Source: JANOXC01 sp031418215 (lineage in GTDB: Bacteria > Bacteroidota > Bacteroidia > AKYH767-A > OLB10). From it: 31,026 nucleotides of DNA. Below the pieces are notes generated by a model, which saw only the letters and a list, made by a program, of their open reading frames with translations, had not been told where the DNA came from and searched no databases. Both the position numbers and the translations under genes were made by a program. The DNA is taken from positions 1-31,026 of the forward strand of contig JANOXC010000163.1 in NCBI GenBank assembly GCA_031418215.1, written 5' to 3'. Shown piece after piece: positions 15,367 through 24,497 of the stretch (position 1 is the first letter of the stretch; every line of letters begins with the position of its first letter).

Positions 15367-18300
15367 ATGTTTGAATTTTTTAACAAAACCCTGAAAGGAT
15401 TCTTCGGAACCAAGATTGACCGTGATATGAAGGAAGTTATTCCTTTGACCGATAAAATCAATCCACTTTATGAGAATCTGGCCTCCTTGAGCAATGATGA
15501 GTTGCGCCAAAAGACCATAGATTTTAAAAACACCATCAATGATTTTATCGCTGATATTGAAAAAGAACTGGAGGAGTTGACCAACCAGGCTGAAAATGAG
15601 CCTGACATGGAAATGATGGAGAAAGAAAAATTGTACTCCCGCATTGATGAGTTGAAGAAAGAACGCAATACGAAAACGGAAGAAGTTTTATTGGAAATTT
15701 TACCTGAAGCCTTTGCAGTTGTAAAGGAAACAGCGCGCCGTTTTAAAGAACAAGAATCTTTAGAGGTTACAGCCAATCAACTGGATCGTGATATTTCTGT
15801 TAAACGAACCAGTGTAATCATCGATGGTGATAAAGCCACTTATAAAAATTCCTGGATGGCAGCCGGTATTCCCGTAACCTGGGACATGTTGCATTATGAT
15901 GTTCAGCTCATTGGTGGAACAGTATTGCATCAGGGAAAAATTGCTGAGATGGCAACAGGTGAAGGAAAAACATTGGTGGCAACACTACCGATTTATCTGA
16001 ATGCCCTTGCGGGTCGCGGTGTGCATATCGTTACAGTAAACGATTACCTCTCTAAGCGCGACAGTGAATGGAACGGTCCACTTTTTGAATTTTTAGGATT
16101 GAGTGTTGATTGTATTGATAAGCATCAGCCCAATTCTCCGGAAAGAAGAAAAGCATATCTCGCCGATATCACTTATGGTACGAACAATGAATTTGGTTTC
16201 GACTACCTGCGTGATAACATGGCACGTAATCCTGAAGATATTGTTCAACGCCCACATCATTTTGCTATTGTTGATGAGGTCGATTCTGTATTGATTGACG
16301 ATGCACGTACACCGCTCATCATTTCCGGCCCAACGCCTAAAGGTGATAACCAGGAGTTTTTTGCATTGAAACCAAAGATTGAATTATTGGTAAATGCACA
16401 ACGTAATTATTTGAATACCTTGCTTGCTGATGCCAAGAAAAATTTCGGTAACAAAGAAAAAGAGGATGAAGTGGGATTGTCTTTGCTTCGTGCGCATCGT
16501 GGTTTACCAAAAAATAAAGCGCTTATAAAATTCTTAAGCGAACAGGGTGTTCGTGCATTGCTGCAGAAGACAGAGAATGCATACATGGCCGATCAAGGAA
16601 AAGAAATGCGGAATAAAGTTGACCCTGAATTGTATTTCATTATCGATGAGAAAAATAATTCCATCGAGATGTCGGAAAAAGGCAATGATTTAATCGGTGC
16701 GAATACCGGTGATGCAAAGTTTTTTGAAATCCCTGATGTAGGTTCATTCATAGCAGATATTGATCGCGAACCACTCACACCGCAGGAAAAAATTGCAAAG
16801 AAAGAAGAGATGATGCGCGATTATGCCATCAAGAGTGAACGTATTCATACGGTGAATCAATTGTTGAAAGCATATACACTTTTTGAAAAAGATGTGGAAT
16901 ATATTATCGCTGATGGCAAGATTAAAATTGTTGATGAACAAACCGGTCGTGTATTGGATGGAAGGAGATATTCTGACGGTTTACATCAAGCTATTGAAGC
17001 CAAAGAAAATGTAAAGATTGAAGCGGCAACACAGACTTACGCTACTATCACCCTGCAAAATTATTTCAGGATGTATCACAAACTGGCCGGTATGACAGGT
17101 ACAGCAGAAACAGAAGCAGGAGAATTCTGGCAGATCTATAAATTAGATGTCGTTACCATTCCCACTCATCGTAACATGGTGCGTAATGATGCTGAAGATT
17201 TAGTTTATAAAACGACACGCGAAAAATACAATGCCGTTATTGATGAAATTGTTAAACTGACACAAGCAGGAAGACCGGTATTGGTTGGTACGACGTCAGT
17301 AGAGATTTCTGAATTACTAAGCCGAATGTTGAAGTTGCGCAACATCAAACACAATGTGTTGAATGCAAAACAACATCAGCGTGAAGCGGAAATAGTTGCA
17401 GAAGCAGGACAAGCAGGAACAGTAACAATAGCCACTAACATGGCAGGCCGGGGTACAGATATAAAATTAGGGGCCGGTGTTAAAAATGCAGGTGGATTGG
17501 CAATCATTGGTACTGAACGACATGAATCACGTCGTGTTGACAGACAGTTGCGTGGTCGTGCAGGACGACAAGGCGATCCTGGTTCTTCACAATTCTTTGT
17601 TTCATTGGATGATAGTCTTATGCGTTTATTCGGATCGGAGCGTATTGCCAAGTTAATGGACAGGATGGGTTTGGAAGAAGGCGAAGTGATACAACACAGC
17701 ATGATTACTAAATCCATTGAACGTGCACAACGTAAGGTGGAAGAAAACAACTTCGGCATTCGTAAGCGTTTGTTGGAATACGATGATGTAATGAGTGCGC
17801 AGCGTGAAGTTATTTACAAAAAACGCCGTCATGCCTTATATGGTGAGCGACTTGCACTTGATTTACAAAACATGCAATATGATCTTGTAGATAATCTGGT
17901 AACAGGTTATACAGAAGATAATGATTTTGAAAATTTCAATTTAGAACTGATCAAAAATTTCTCCATCGAAAGCCCTCTTTCAAAGGAAGAGTTTAACAGT
18001 GGTAAGAAAGATGATTTGCAGGAAAAAGTCTTTGCACATGTGCAGGATCACTATAAAGACAAGTCGAAGTCGATTGGCGAAAAGGCATTTCCTGTTTTGA
18101 AGAATGTATATGAAAACCAGGGCAATTCCTTTGAAAATATCGTTGTCCCATTTTCTGATGGCATTCGAACCATACAGGTATTGGCGAATCTTAAAAAATC
18201 GTTTGAGACCAATGGACGTGAACTCGTCAATGCTTTCGAACGCAGCGTAACTTTAAGCCTGATTGATGATGCATGGAAAGAGCACTTACGTGAAATGGAT

Positions 18301-18696
18301 GACTTGAAAACATCTGTACAAGGTGCCGTGTACGAACAAAAAGACCCATTGTTGATTTATAAGTTTGAGTCTTTTGAATTATTTAAAAAGATGCTGGCTG
18401 AAATCAACCGTGATACAATGTCATTCTTATTTCAGGGAGTGATTGCCATTAAGGATTCAGCTAATGTTCGTGAAGCAAGAGCGCCGGTAAAATCTGAATT
18501 GAGCAATTTAAAAACCTCTAAAGATGAATTTGTTTCATCACATACAGGTGGTGATGGCAGCGGAGCACAGGCACCGCGCCAGCCCGAAAAAGTGCAGCCC
18601 ATAAGAGCAGAAGTAAAAGTGGGTCGTAATGATCCTTGCCCTTGTGGTAGTGGTAAGAAATATAAGAATTGCCATGGGGCGATGGTGGAGAGTTAG
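15367..18696 (+). CDS. secA: Protein translocase ATPase SecA
   Basis: 1,109 residues, the usual length for Bacteroidota SecA. It is the cytoplasmic ATPase motor that pushes preproteins through SecYEG. Walker A MATGEGKT is at residues 195-202, followed by HIVTVNDYLSKRD. The DEVD box (303-306) leads into SVLIDDARTPLIISG. NBD2 motifs VGTTSVE, TNMAGRGTDIKLG and GRAGRQGDPG are present, along with the scaffold and wing regions. The C-terminal SEC-C zinc motif is at 1085-1103, with ligands C1091, C1093, C1102 and H1103. The ATG at 15367 gives the normal N-terminus (MFEFFNKTLKGFFGTK). TAG stop, with an in-frame TAA three codons further on. Transcribed alone from a TACCTTTG promoter with an unusual repeat-bearing leader. 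Translation-coupled control through the leader is possible but unproven. Confidence 0.97.
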   Translation: MFEFFNKTLKGFFGTKIDRDMKEVIPLTDKINPLYENLASLSNDELRQKTIDFKNTINDFIADIEKELEELTNQAENEPDMEMMEKEKLYSRIDELKKERNTKTEEVLLEILPEAFAVVKETARRFKEQESLEVTANQLDRDISVKRTSVIIDGDKATYKNSWMAAGIPVTWDMLHYDVQLIGGTVLHQGKIAEMATGEGKTLVATLPIYLNALAGRGVHIVTVNDYLSKRDSEWNGPLFEFLGLSVDCIDKHQPNSPERRKAYLADITYGTNNEFGFDYLRDNMARNPEDIVQRPHHFAIVDEVDSVLIDDARTPLIISGPTPKGDNQEFFALKPKIELLVNAQRNYLNTLLADAKKNFGNKEKEDEVGLSLLRAHRGLPKNKALIKFLSEQGVRALLQKTENAYMADQGKEMRNKVDPELYFIIDEKNNSIEMSEKGNDLIGANTGDAKFFEIPDVGSFIADIDREPLTPQEKIAKKEEMMRDYAIKSERIHTVNQLLKAYTLFEKDVEYIIADGKIKIVDEQTGRVLDGRRYSDGLHQAIEAKENVKIEAATQTYATITLQNYFRMYHKLAGMTGTAETEAGEFWQIYKLDVVTIPTHRNMVRNDAEDLVYKTTREKYNAVIDEIVKLTQAGRPVLVGTTSVEISELLSRMLKLRNIKHNVLNAKQHQREAEIVAEAGQAGTVTIATNMAGRGTDIKLGAGVKNAGGLAIIGTERHESRRVDRQLRGRAGRQGDPGSSQFFVSLDDSLMRLFGSERIAKLMDRMGLEEGEVIQHSMITKSIERAQRKVEENNFGIRKRLLEYDDVMSAQREVIYKKRRHALYGERLALDLQNMQYDLVDNLVTGYTEDNDFENFNLELIKNFSIESPLSKEEFNSGKKDDLQEKVFAHVQDHYKDKSKSIGEKAFPVLKNVYENQGNSFENIVVPFSDGIRTIQVLANLKKSFETNGRELVNAFERSVTLSLIDDAWKEHLREMDDLKTSVQGAVYEQKDPLLIYKFESFELFKKMLAEINRDTMSFLFQGVIAIKDSANVREARAPVKSELSNLKTSKDEFVSSHTGGDGSGAQAPRQPEKVQPIRAEVKVGRNDPCPCGSGKKYKNCHGAMVES

Positions 18697-18704
18697 AAGA
18701 AATA

Positions 18705-18734
18705 AGTGCTGGGTACTGTGTGCTGAGTGCTGAG
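18705..18734 (+). repeat. 7-nt tandem array just downstream of secA
   Basis: Four in-phase 7-mers: agtgctg, ggtactg, tgtgctg, agtgctg, plus two bases. It starts 8 bases after the secA stop, within its 3' untranslated region and ahead of the terminator. Confidence 0.65.
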
Positions 18735-18756
18735 AAAATATATATGAATATTGTCC

Positions 18757-18787
18757 ATGGTCGGCGTCCCCGCCGACCATTTTTTTT
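18757..18787 (+). terminator. Intrinsic terminator of secA
   Basis: atggtcggcg, loop tccc, cgccgaccat, then a run of T: a perfect 10-bp GC-rich stem 60 bases after the stop. A near-identical sequence recurs at 21461, so this is also one member of a dispersed repeat; the arms are symmetric enough to work only where T follows. Confidence 0.85.
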
Positions 18788-19046
18788 ACAAGTCGTTTTT
18801 ATATCAGTAAAAGCGGTTGGCGGGCAAGCGGACCAAGGATAGCAATATACAGGTATAAGAAAAATGGCCGAAAGTTGACTTAATTGGGTGTTGGCTGTGG
18901 TTGCCAAGTTTCATCTTTGTTTCGTGAAAGGGTCTCTGAAACATATTAAATGAATTTACAAGGTCGTACTCCTTAATGATCCCATAAAACAAGTAGGAGC
19001 TGAAGAAAAAAACAACTTTGATATTTTTATCAATGATTCAATTTCC
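18788..19046. other. Spacer upstream of the third T9SS cargo gene
   Basis: No ORF with conserved features and no RNA gene recognised. It contains ggttggcgggcaagcggac, a partial match in style to the hairpin region at 21499-21535, suggesting a decayed repeat. Confidence 0.4.
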
Positions 19047-19054
19047 TACATTTG
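19047..19054 (+). promoter_or_regulatory. -7 box almost touching the start codon
   Basis: TACATTTG matches TAnnTTTG exactly and ends 4 bases before the ATG at 19059. If used, the transcript would be leaderless or nearly so. Confidence 0.45.
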
Positions 19055-19058
19055 ATCA

Positions 19059-21359
19059 ATGAGCAAATATCTTTTAACACTGGTTTTTGCATTCCATCAT
19101 ATATTTGTTTTTTCTCAGAGGTTCATTTGGGCAAATAACAGTGTCATTACAAATACTATTTCTGAAGGACTTTATGTTGCAGTAGACGAAAAAGGAAGCG
19201 TCTATGTAACAGGTGGTTATTCATCTGTTATGAAATTAGGAAACCAAACTTTTACCGCAATGGGTAGAGAGGATGTCTTCCTTGCAAAATACAATGCGCA
19301 AGGGGATCTAAAATGGGCTATTCAAAATCCCTGTTCTGAATTTGCATACCCTACATCCATTTGCTATGATCATCACGGCTCAATATATATGACAGGTCAG
19401 TATGAAGGTACGATAATGATAGGCCCCAATACTTATACTGCATTAATTGGAGTTGCTAGCGGCTTTTTAGCCAAGTATGACACCTCCGGTAATTTTATCT
19501 GGTCCCAAAATTATCCTACTACAGGTAACTTATTTAACTATGTGCAGACAATGTTTTCTGTTGTTCAGGCTGATGCAAATGGTGAAATTCTTTTAAGTGG
19601 CGGCACCAATTCTACCTTGCCGGTAATGATTGATACTATTTTGGTGTCAGCACCCGGTTCAATCATTGCTAAATTCAATTCATCGGGACATGCAATTTGG
19701 TTAATTACTGGCAATGCAGTTGAGAATATCTCCACTATTAAAATGTGTTCATCCGGGAATTATTATGCTACACGATATTTACCTTATTTTATACCACCTA
19801 ACACACAATTCATTTATGGAAATGATACTATTTATACGAATGCATACAATGACGGAATAATAATCAAGTATGATTCATTGGGAACCGTCAGTTGGGCAAA
19901 GTGTGTTCCCGGTCCTTTATTTAGTGGTACGAATGGCGTTGATTCATCAGACAATTTTTATATTTTAGGATACTCATTGGATAGTACAAAGTTCTTTATA
20001 GCGAAATATGATTCTACCGGAAATCTAAACTGGAAAAAATACTTAAGTGGAATCACTACTGTGATTATGACCGTTAATGAAAAGGGGGAAATCTATCTCT
20101 CCGGCAGCGATACGATTTCTTCTATGAATTATTCATCAACTTTTATCAGTAAACTTGATGCTTCCGGAAATACGCTTTGGTACAACAAGGAAAATTCTCC
20201 CCTTAGTTATAATTATGGTGTCGATATTGCTTTAACGGGTAATGGGAATGTTTATGTCGCCGGTTATTTTTATCCCTCTTTAATTCGTTTCGGTAATCAG
20301 CTGTTGACTGGAGGAAAAGAACAACCACATGAAAATAGTTTTTATATTGCCTTAATAAATGATAGCAGCTACCATACGGTTCATGCAAATAAAATAACAG
20401 GTAATATTTTTGAAGATGTAAATTTCAATTGTATCCCCGATATTGGTGAAAATAAATTGGCCGGGTATACGGTTATGGCTCAACCCGGTAATTATTTTGC
20501 TGTTTCAGATATTGCAGGGAATTATTCAATTAATGTCGACTCCGCCATTTATACCGTAAGCCAATTAATATCACCTTCTCATTCATTAAACTACTTTCAA
20601 AATTGTCCGGCAGGAAATGCTTCTTATTCAATAAATGCCCAATCATCAAATTCAACCTTTACAGGAAATGATTTCTCCAACAATGTGACCATGTGTCCCT
20701 TTTTAAGTTTTTTCAACAAAAGCCAGGGCATAAATTTTTTATGTAATGATACAGTGAGAACTTCGTTTGATATTCGTAATAGTGGATTTACCCCATCTAT
20801 AAATACAATGCTAACGATGCATTATTCCTCTGAATTAATTCCTTTATCAAGCTCTCCTACCTGGACAAGTATTAATACAGCTGACACTAGTATATCATTC
20901 AATTTAGGAACGCTTTTACCTGATTCTTTCATCACCATCTCGATTCTAGACTCAGTTACATGCAACTCCCTAAACTTTGTTGATATTCCCTATAACCATT
21001 GGTTACAGCTAACTCCTGTTAACTATTGCATTGTCGGAGATTCTATTTTTAGTTTAGATACTTTATTTGGACAGTATTTTCTACCTGTTGGCCTTATTGA
21101 GCACAATGAGAAAACTAGTTTTAAACTTTTTCCAAATCCGAATAATGGCAATATGACGATTGAATTTCATTTAAATGCAGCAAAGGGAGTCTTACAAATA
21201 TATGATGTTGCCGGTCGTATTGTTGATAGTTATAATTTACCTAGAGAGCAAAACCAGTTCATCATTAATAACAGTACAATTGAAAATGGCCTCTATTTTT
21301 ATTCCTTTATTGATGGAAACACTCCGGCATTTAAGGGTAAATTTATTTTGATTAAATAA
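19059..21359 (+). CDS. Secreted SBBP beta-propeller protein with T9SS sorting domain
   Basis: 766 residues. The signal peptide MSKYLLTLVFAFHHIFVFSQ is followed by about seven repeats of the SBBP type (residues ~25-420). Each has a GxVYVTG.../AKYDSTGNLNW pattern, as in GSVYVTGGYSS, GSIYMTGQYEG, FFIAKYDSTGNLNW and GNVYVAGYFY, predicting a beta-propeller. A KITGNIFEDVNFNCIPDIGENKL segment (~445-520) resembles SdrD-B/carboxypeptidase-regulatory beta-sandwich domains. A further beta domain with NSGFTPS follows. The last ~80 residues are a type A T9SS sorting domain (FKLFPNPNNGNMTIEF...GRIVDSYNL...ENGLYFYSF). Likely surface-attached or released; no enzymatic site seen. The gene stands between two copies of the ggtcggcgtccccgcc repeat. 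TAA stop. Confidence 0.87.
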   Translation: MSKYLLTLVFAFHHIFVFSQRFIWANNSVITNTISEGLYVAVDEKGSVYVTGGYSSVMKLGNQTFTAMGREDVFLAKYNAQGDLKWAIQNPCSEFAYPTSICYDHHGSIYMTGQYEGTIMIGPNTYTALIGVASGFLAKYDTSGNFIWSQNYPTTGNLFNYVQTMFSVVQADANGEILLSGGTNSTLPVMIDTILVSAPGSIIAKFNSSGHAIWLITGNAVENISTIKMCSSGNYYATRYLPYFIPPNTQFIYGNDTIYTNAYNDGIIIKYDSLGTVSWAKCVPGPLFSGTNGVDSSDNFYILGYSLDSTKFFIAKYDSTGNLNWKKYLSGITTVIMTVNEKGEIYLSGSDTISSMNYSSTFISKLDASGNTLWYNKENSPLSYNYGVDIALTGNGNVYVAGYFYPSLIRFGNQLLTGGKEQPHENSFYIALINDSSYHTVHANKITGNIFEDVNFNCIPDIGENKLAGYTVMAQPGNYFAVSDIAGNYSINVDSAIYTVSQLISPSHSLNYFQNCPAGNASYSINAQSSNSTFTGNDFSNNVTMCPFLSFFNKSQGINFLCNDTVRTSFDIRNSGFTPSINTMLTMHYSSELIPLSSSPTWTSINTADTSISFNLGTLLPDSFITISILDSVTCNSLNFVDIPYNHWLQLTPVNYCIVGDSIFSLDTLFGQYFLPVGLIEHNEKTSFKLFPNPNNGNMTIEFHLNAAKGVLQIYDVAGRIVDSYNLPREQNQFIINNSTIENGLYFYSFIDGNTPAFKGKFILIK

Positions 21360-21400
21360 GAATATATAAGATAGACATTGATGTAACTGTTGTCACAAAA

Positions 21401-21428
21401 AAAGCCCTCCGACAATTCAGAGGGGTTT
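21401..21428 (+). terminator. Weak terminator-like hairpin after the SBBP gene
   Basis: aaagccctc pairs with gaggggttt with one mismatch (9 positions), 10-base loop, 41 bases after the TAA. Only a short mixed T run follows. Confidence 0.45.
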
Positions 21429-21460
21429 CTCAATATTTATATATATAGTATTTCTTGTCC

Positions 21461-21491
21461 ATGGTCGGCGTCCCCGCCTACCATTTTTTTC
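21461..21491 (+). repeat. Second copy of the secA-terminator hairpin repeat
   Basis: atggtcggcg, tccc, cgcctaccat, then seven T: identical to 18757-18787 except for one base in the right arm. The AT-rich lead-in (tatatatat...ttgtcc) is also shared, so the similarity spans about 55 bases. It can still act as a terminator for the upstream cargo gene. Confidence 0.75.
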
Positions 21492-21498
21492 ATACCAT

Positions 21499-21535
21499 GT
21501 TGGTGTCATAAATTACGCTTGGCGGGGACACCAAC
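21499..21535. repeat. Hairpin with ggtgtc/gacacc arms
   Basis: gttggtgtc and gacaccaac pair perfectly over 9 bp around a 19-base loop containing ggcgggg. It lies between the facing ends of the SBBP gene and mdh; probably a dispersed intergenic palindrome. Confidence 0.55.
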
Positions 21536-21591
21536 CTCGGACAACAAAGGACGATTTTAGGTTGGGAGGTCGCCTGCCGCTAACAGTTGGA

Positions 21592-21625
21592 CAAAAAATA
21601 AGCCCCGATCAATGATCAGGGCTTA
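21592..21625 (-). terminator. Intrinsic terminator of mdh
   Basis: On the minus strand, taagccctgatc and gatcggggctta form a 12-bp stem with one G-U pair and a 3-base loop, followed by TTTTTT (21592-21597). The G-U pair works only in this orientation, which fits mdh, whose stop is 21 bases upstream. Confidence 0.85.
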
Positions 21626-21646
21626 TCTTATATATATCTAGTTAAA

Positions 21647-22588
21647 TTATTTCACAGCTTCCTGCATCTTATCCAAAACACTCATTACTTCTTTCACTGC
21701 TTTAGCTGAATTTTCAAGTAGTGTTGTTTCATCTTTATCCAACTTTAATTCAATAATTTGCTCAATTCCCTTCTTGCCTAATTTAACAGGAACACCCAGG
21801 TAAATATCTTTCATTCCGTATTCCCCGTTTAATAAGGCACAGCATGGGAAGATGCGTTTTTGATCGCGTACAATGGCTTCTACCATCTGAGCTGCGGCCG
21901 CACCCGGTGCATACCAAGCAGAAGTTCCCATCAGATTGACTAACTCACCACCACCTGATTTGGTCCTGTTAACTATTGCTGCTAATTTATCAGGAGCAAT
22001 CAATTCAGTAACCGGAATACCTGCAACAGTGGTATAACGTGGAAGTGGAACCATGGTATCACCATGTCCACCCATCAATACTGCCTGAATATCTTTTGTA
22101 GATACGTTTAATGCGGAAGAAAGAAATGCCTTGTAACGGGCAGTATCAAGGATGCCGGCCATTCCAAAAACACGTGCAGAATCAAAACCGGAAGTAAGGT
22201 ATGAACAGTATGTCATAACATCCAACGGGTTACTCACAACAACAATGATTGTATTAGGGGAATATTTTACAATATTTTCAGTGACAGATTTTACAATGCC
22301 GGCATTGGTTGCAATTAAATCATCACGGGTCATTCCGGGTTTACGAGGAAGGCCTGAAGTGATAACTACTACTTCTGATCCTGCAGTTGCAGCATAATCA
22401 TTGGTAGAACCCACGATATGGGTATCATATAAATTGATAGGGGCTGTTTGCCACATATCTAATGATTTTCCTTCAGCTGTTCCTTCTTTAATATCCAGTA
22501 AAACAACTTCATTGCATAGCTCTTTATGGGCTATCACATTTGCACAAGTTGCGCCTACATTTCCGGCGCCTACGACAGTAACTTTCAT
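21647..22588 (-). CDS. mdh: Malate dehydrogenase (NAD-dependent, LDH-like type)
   Basis: 313 residues. Interconverts L-malate and oxaloacetate with NAD+ in the TCA cycle. The Rossmann motif GAGNVG is at residues 7-12, with Asp32 at the end of the second strand as expected for NAD specificity. Substrate arginines are at R82 (GLPRKPGM), R88 and R151, and the catalytic pair D148/H175 lies in ILDTARY and GGHGDTMVPL. Arg at position 82 with the RKPGM loop marks malate rather than lactate dehydrogenase. Full length, ATG start, TAA stop. It has its own promoter (22616-22647) and terminator (21592-21625), so it is a single-gene unit. Confidence 0.96.
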   Translation of the reverse strand: MKVTVVGAGNVGATCANVIAHKELCNEVVLLDIKEGTAEGKSLDMWQTAPINLYDTHIVGSTNDYAATAGSEVVVITSGLPRKPGMTRDDLIATNAGIVKSVTENIVKYSPNTIIVVVSNPLDVMTYCSYLTSGFDSARVFGMAGILDTARYKAFLSSALNVSTKDIQAVLMGGHGDTMVPLPRYTTVAGIPVTELIAPDKLAAIVNRTKSGGGELVNLMGTSAWYAPGAAAAQMVEAIVRDQKRIFPCCALLNGEYGMKDIYLGVPVKLGKKGIEQIIELKLDKDETTLLENSAKAVKEVMSVLDKMQEAVK

Positions 22589-22615
22589 TGGTTAATTTCT
22601 TTTTAAAATATTCCG

Positions 22616-22647
22616 CGAAGGTATGTAAAAAGTTGCCAGTTTTCAAA
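22616..22647 (-). promoter_or_regulatory. Promoter of mdh
   Basis: On the minus strand TTTG (22644-22647), 20 bases, then TACCTTCG (22616-22623): both Bacteroidota elements at normal spacing, with one mismatch in the -7 box. It ends 27 bases before the mdh ATG. The best-formed promoter in the window. Confidence 0.7.
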
Positions 22648-22711
22648 GGCCATGATAACGATCAGAAAAACACTGGATTTGAACCATTTCTAACCATGAA
22701 GAACAATCAAT

Positions 22712-24454
22712 TTAAAAATAGTTTACCAGCCCGAAATGTATTTTTCCTGCTCTGAATAGTATTGGGTTATCAAATTGCTTCCCAAGGGCATAATTGAATG
22801 AAAAAATACCCAATTTAGTCTCAAAAGTCATTCCGGCACCAAAGCCAAATGGTGTATCATGAATAAAATTACCATTGCTATGATTTTCATAGTATGCTCC
22901 ATTGGCGAAAAGAGCCAAATAGGAATTTTGTTCCAAAATGTAACGTAATTCAATTTTTCCGATCATTAATTGTGAAGCAAGTATGGAAAGTTCATCAAAT
23001 CCACGTAATGTTTTCAAGCCTCCAAAACGGTAAAGCTCATTCTCAAAAATGTCGGGACTATATAACCAGGCGCCAATGGCACCCACATTGACAACCGCTC
23101 TTTGCGAGAGTGGGAGATAAATATCTGCTGTACCTTTTCCATTATAACTGGTGGTTTTTAGGTCAACACTATCATATGCCGTCTCATTTATTTTGCTGTT
23201 ACGGGTAATAACCTTGTTTCCTGCCCCGGCCTGTAATTCAAAGGTATATCCACTTCGTGGGTTATACCTATAATCTAAATGTTCGATTTTCCCACCAAGT
23301 CCATAGGTGTTGGTTGTTACGTCGGCATACGGCGGCAGTGTGGTTACATCTTGATATCCCGATACAGTAATTAAATCGCTGCTTTTTCTGCCAGCATAAA
23401 CTTTGATGAAATTGTTGCCCTGAAAATAATACTGTAGACCAAGCTCACGGTCAAACTCAAGAAAGGTGGTGTCCTTTTTATACAGTGAAAGCTGCAAGTC
23501 AAGGCCAAAAGGTGTATCAAATAAAAAAGGGTAATTCAATTTTACTTTTAGATCCTGTGACTTGGGCTGTGGATTACTCCAATTGATATCAATCAATTCT
23601 GCATGGCCGAATGAATTCAACAATCGCAAACGAATATCCCCGGTTACATTAACCTTTCCTTTTTTATCACCATCAGGTAATACACCAATAATACCATTGA
23701 ATTGGCTTGCTTTTTTATTATCAATATATATAATTGTCCTGGCCTTATTTTCAGAAAACTCCACTTCTGATTTTTTGAACTCCGAAACAAAAGGCAGTTC
23801 TTTCAATCGTGTTCCTATTTTGTTGATTCTGCTTTCATTAAATAAATCATCCTTTTTCAATGACAGATAACTCGATAAATAAACCACAGCGATCTTCGCA
23901 CTTCCTTTTATAACCAATGTATCAATCCTGAATAAGGGGCCTTCATCAACGGCAAGATCTGCGCTAAGTTGATCTTCGTTGATTTCAATACGCTGCAACT
24001 GAACAATGGCATAAGGATAGCCGTTTTCATTATACCAAACCAAAAGCCTTTTAACGATAGTGCTGATAGCAGAAGACGAGACAGGCTTTTTGTTCTCCAA
24101 AGAAAGCCGTATTCCGGCTTCATTAAAAATAGACTTATTGATAGATGGAGTTAACGACGCCCATTTGTATTGTTGTCCAATATTGAGAAAAGCATTAAAA
24201 CGGCCATCTTTTATATATATAGAATCAAAAGAAGCGGCCAGGTACCCGTTATCATATAAACTAATTAAAAAATTCTGACAGGCTTTCACCCCGGCCGGTG
24301 AATCAACAACTTGCTTAGGTAATTTTGCTGAACGGGATACTTTATTTAATACTGCTTCCTGACCACTATTCGCACTGTATAAATTAAATGCCATTTGTGA
24401 TTTAAGTAGCAAGGGGCATAAAAAAAGAAAAACAAACAAACCATAGCGTTTCAT
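22712..24454 (-). CDS. Omp85-family outer-membrane protein (BamA/TamA-like)
   Basis: 580 residues. The signal peptide MKRYGLFVFLFLCPLLLKSQ precedes a periplasmic part of roughly 230 residues with POTRA-like segments (for example FRIDTLVIKGSAKI at ~180-195). A C-terminal beta-barrel follows. The barrel carries GGLKTLRGFDE around residue 483, the [VI/L]RG[FY] loop motif diagnostic of Omp85 proteins, and ends in aromatic Phe (GLVNYF), as barrel substrates do. It is shorter than BamA (about 800) and closer in size to TamA or accessory Omp85 proteins, so a role in barrel or surface-lipoprotein assembly is only inferred. It follows ung by 43 bases on the same strand and may share its transcript. 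ATG start, TAA stop. Confidence 0.85.
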   Translation of the reverse strand: MKRYGLFVFLFLCPLLLKSQMAFNLYSANSGQEAVLNKVSRSAKLPKQVVDSPAGVKACQNFLISLYDNGYLAASFDSIYIKDGRFNAFLNIGQQYKWASLTPSINKSIFNEAGIRLSLENKKPVSSSAISTIVKRLLVWYNENGYPYAIVQLQRIEINEDQLSADLAVDEGPLFRIDTLVIKGSAKIAVVYLSSYLSLKKDDLFNESRINKIGTRLKELPFVSEFKKSEVEFSENKARTIIYIDNKKASQFNGIIGVLPDGDKKGKVNVTGDIRLRLLNSFGHAELIDINWSNPQPKSQDLKVKLNYPFLFDTPFGLDLQLSLYKKDTTFLEFDRELGLQYYFQGNNFIKVYAGRKSSDLITVSGYQDVTTLPPYADVTTNTYGLGGKIEHLDYRYNPRSGYTFELQAGAGNKVITRNSKINETAYDSVDLKTTSYNGKGTADIYLPLSQRAVVNVGAIGAWLYSPDIFENELYRFGGLKTLRGFDELSILASQLMIGKIELRYILEQNSYLALFANGAYYENHSNGNFIHDTPFGFGAGMTFETKLGIFSFNYALGKQFDNPILFRAGKIHFGLVNYF

Positions 24455-24497
24455 TCTCTAGATATTTTTTTGATGACGCTTACGATATCCATTTTGC

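Noticed and set aside
15244..15510. 88-codon minus-strand ORF with repeated EYWVLGIEYLV-like sequence
   Set aside because: Its repetitive protein is simply the 7-nt secA leader array read on the other strand, and it overlaps the secA start.
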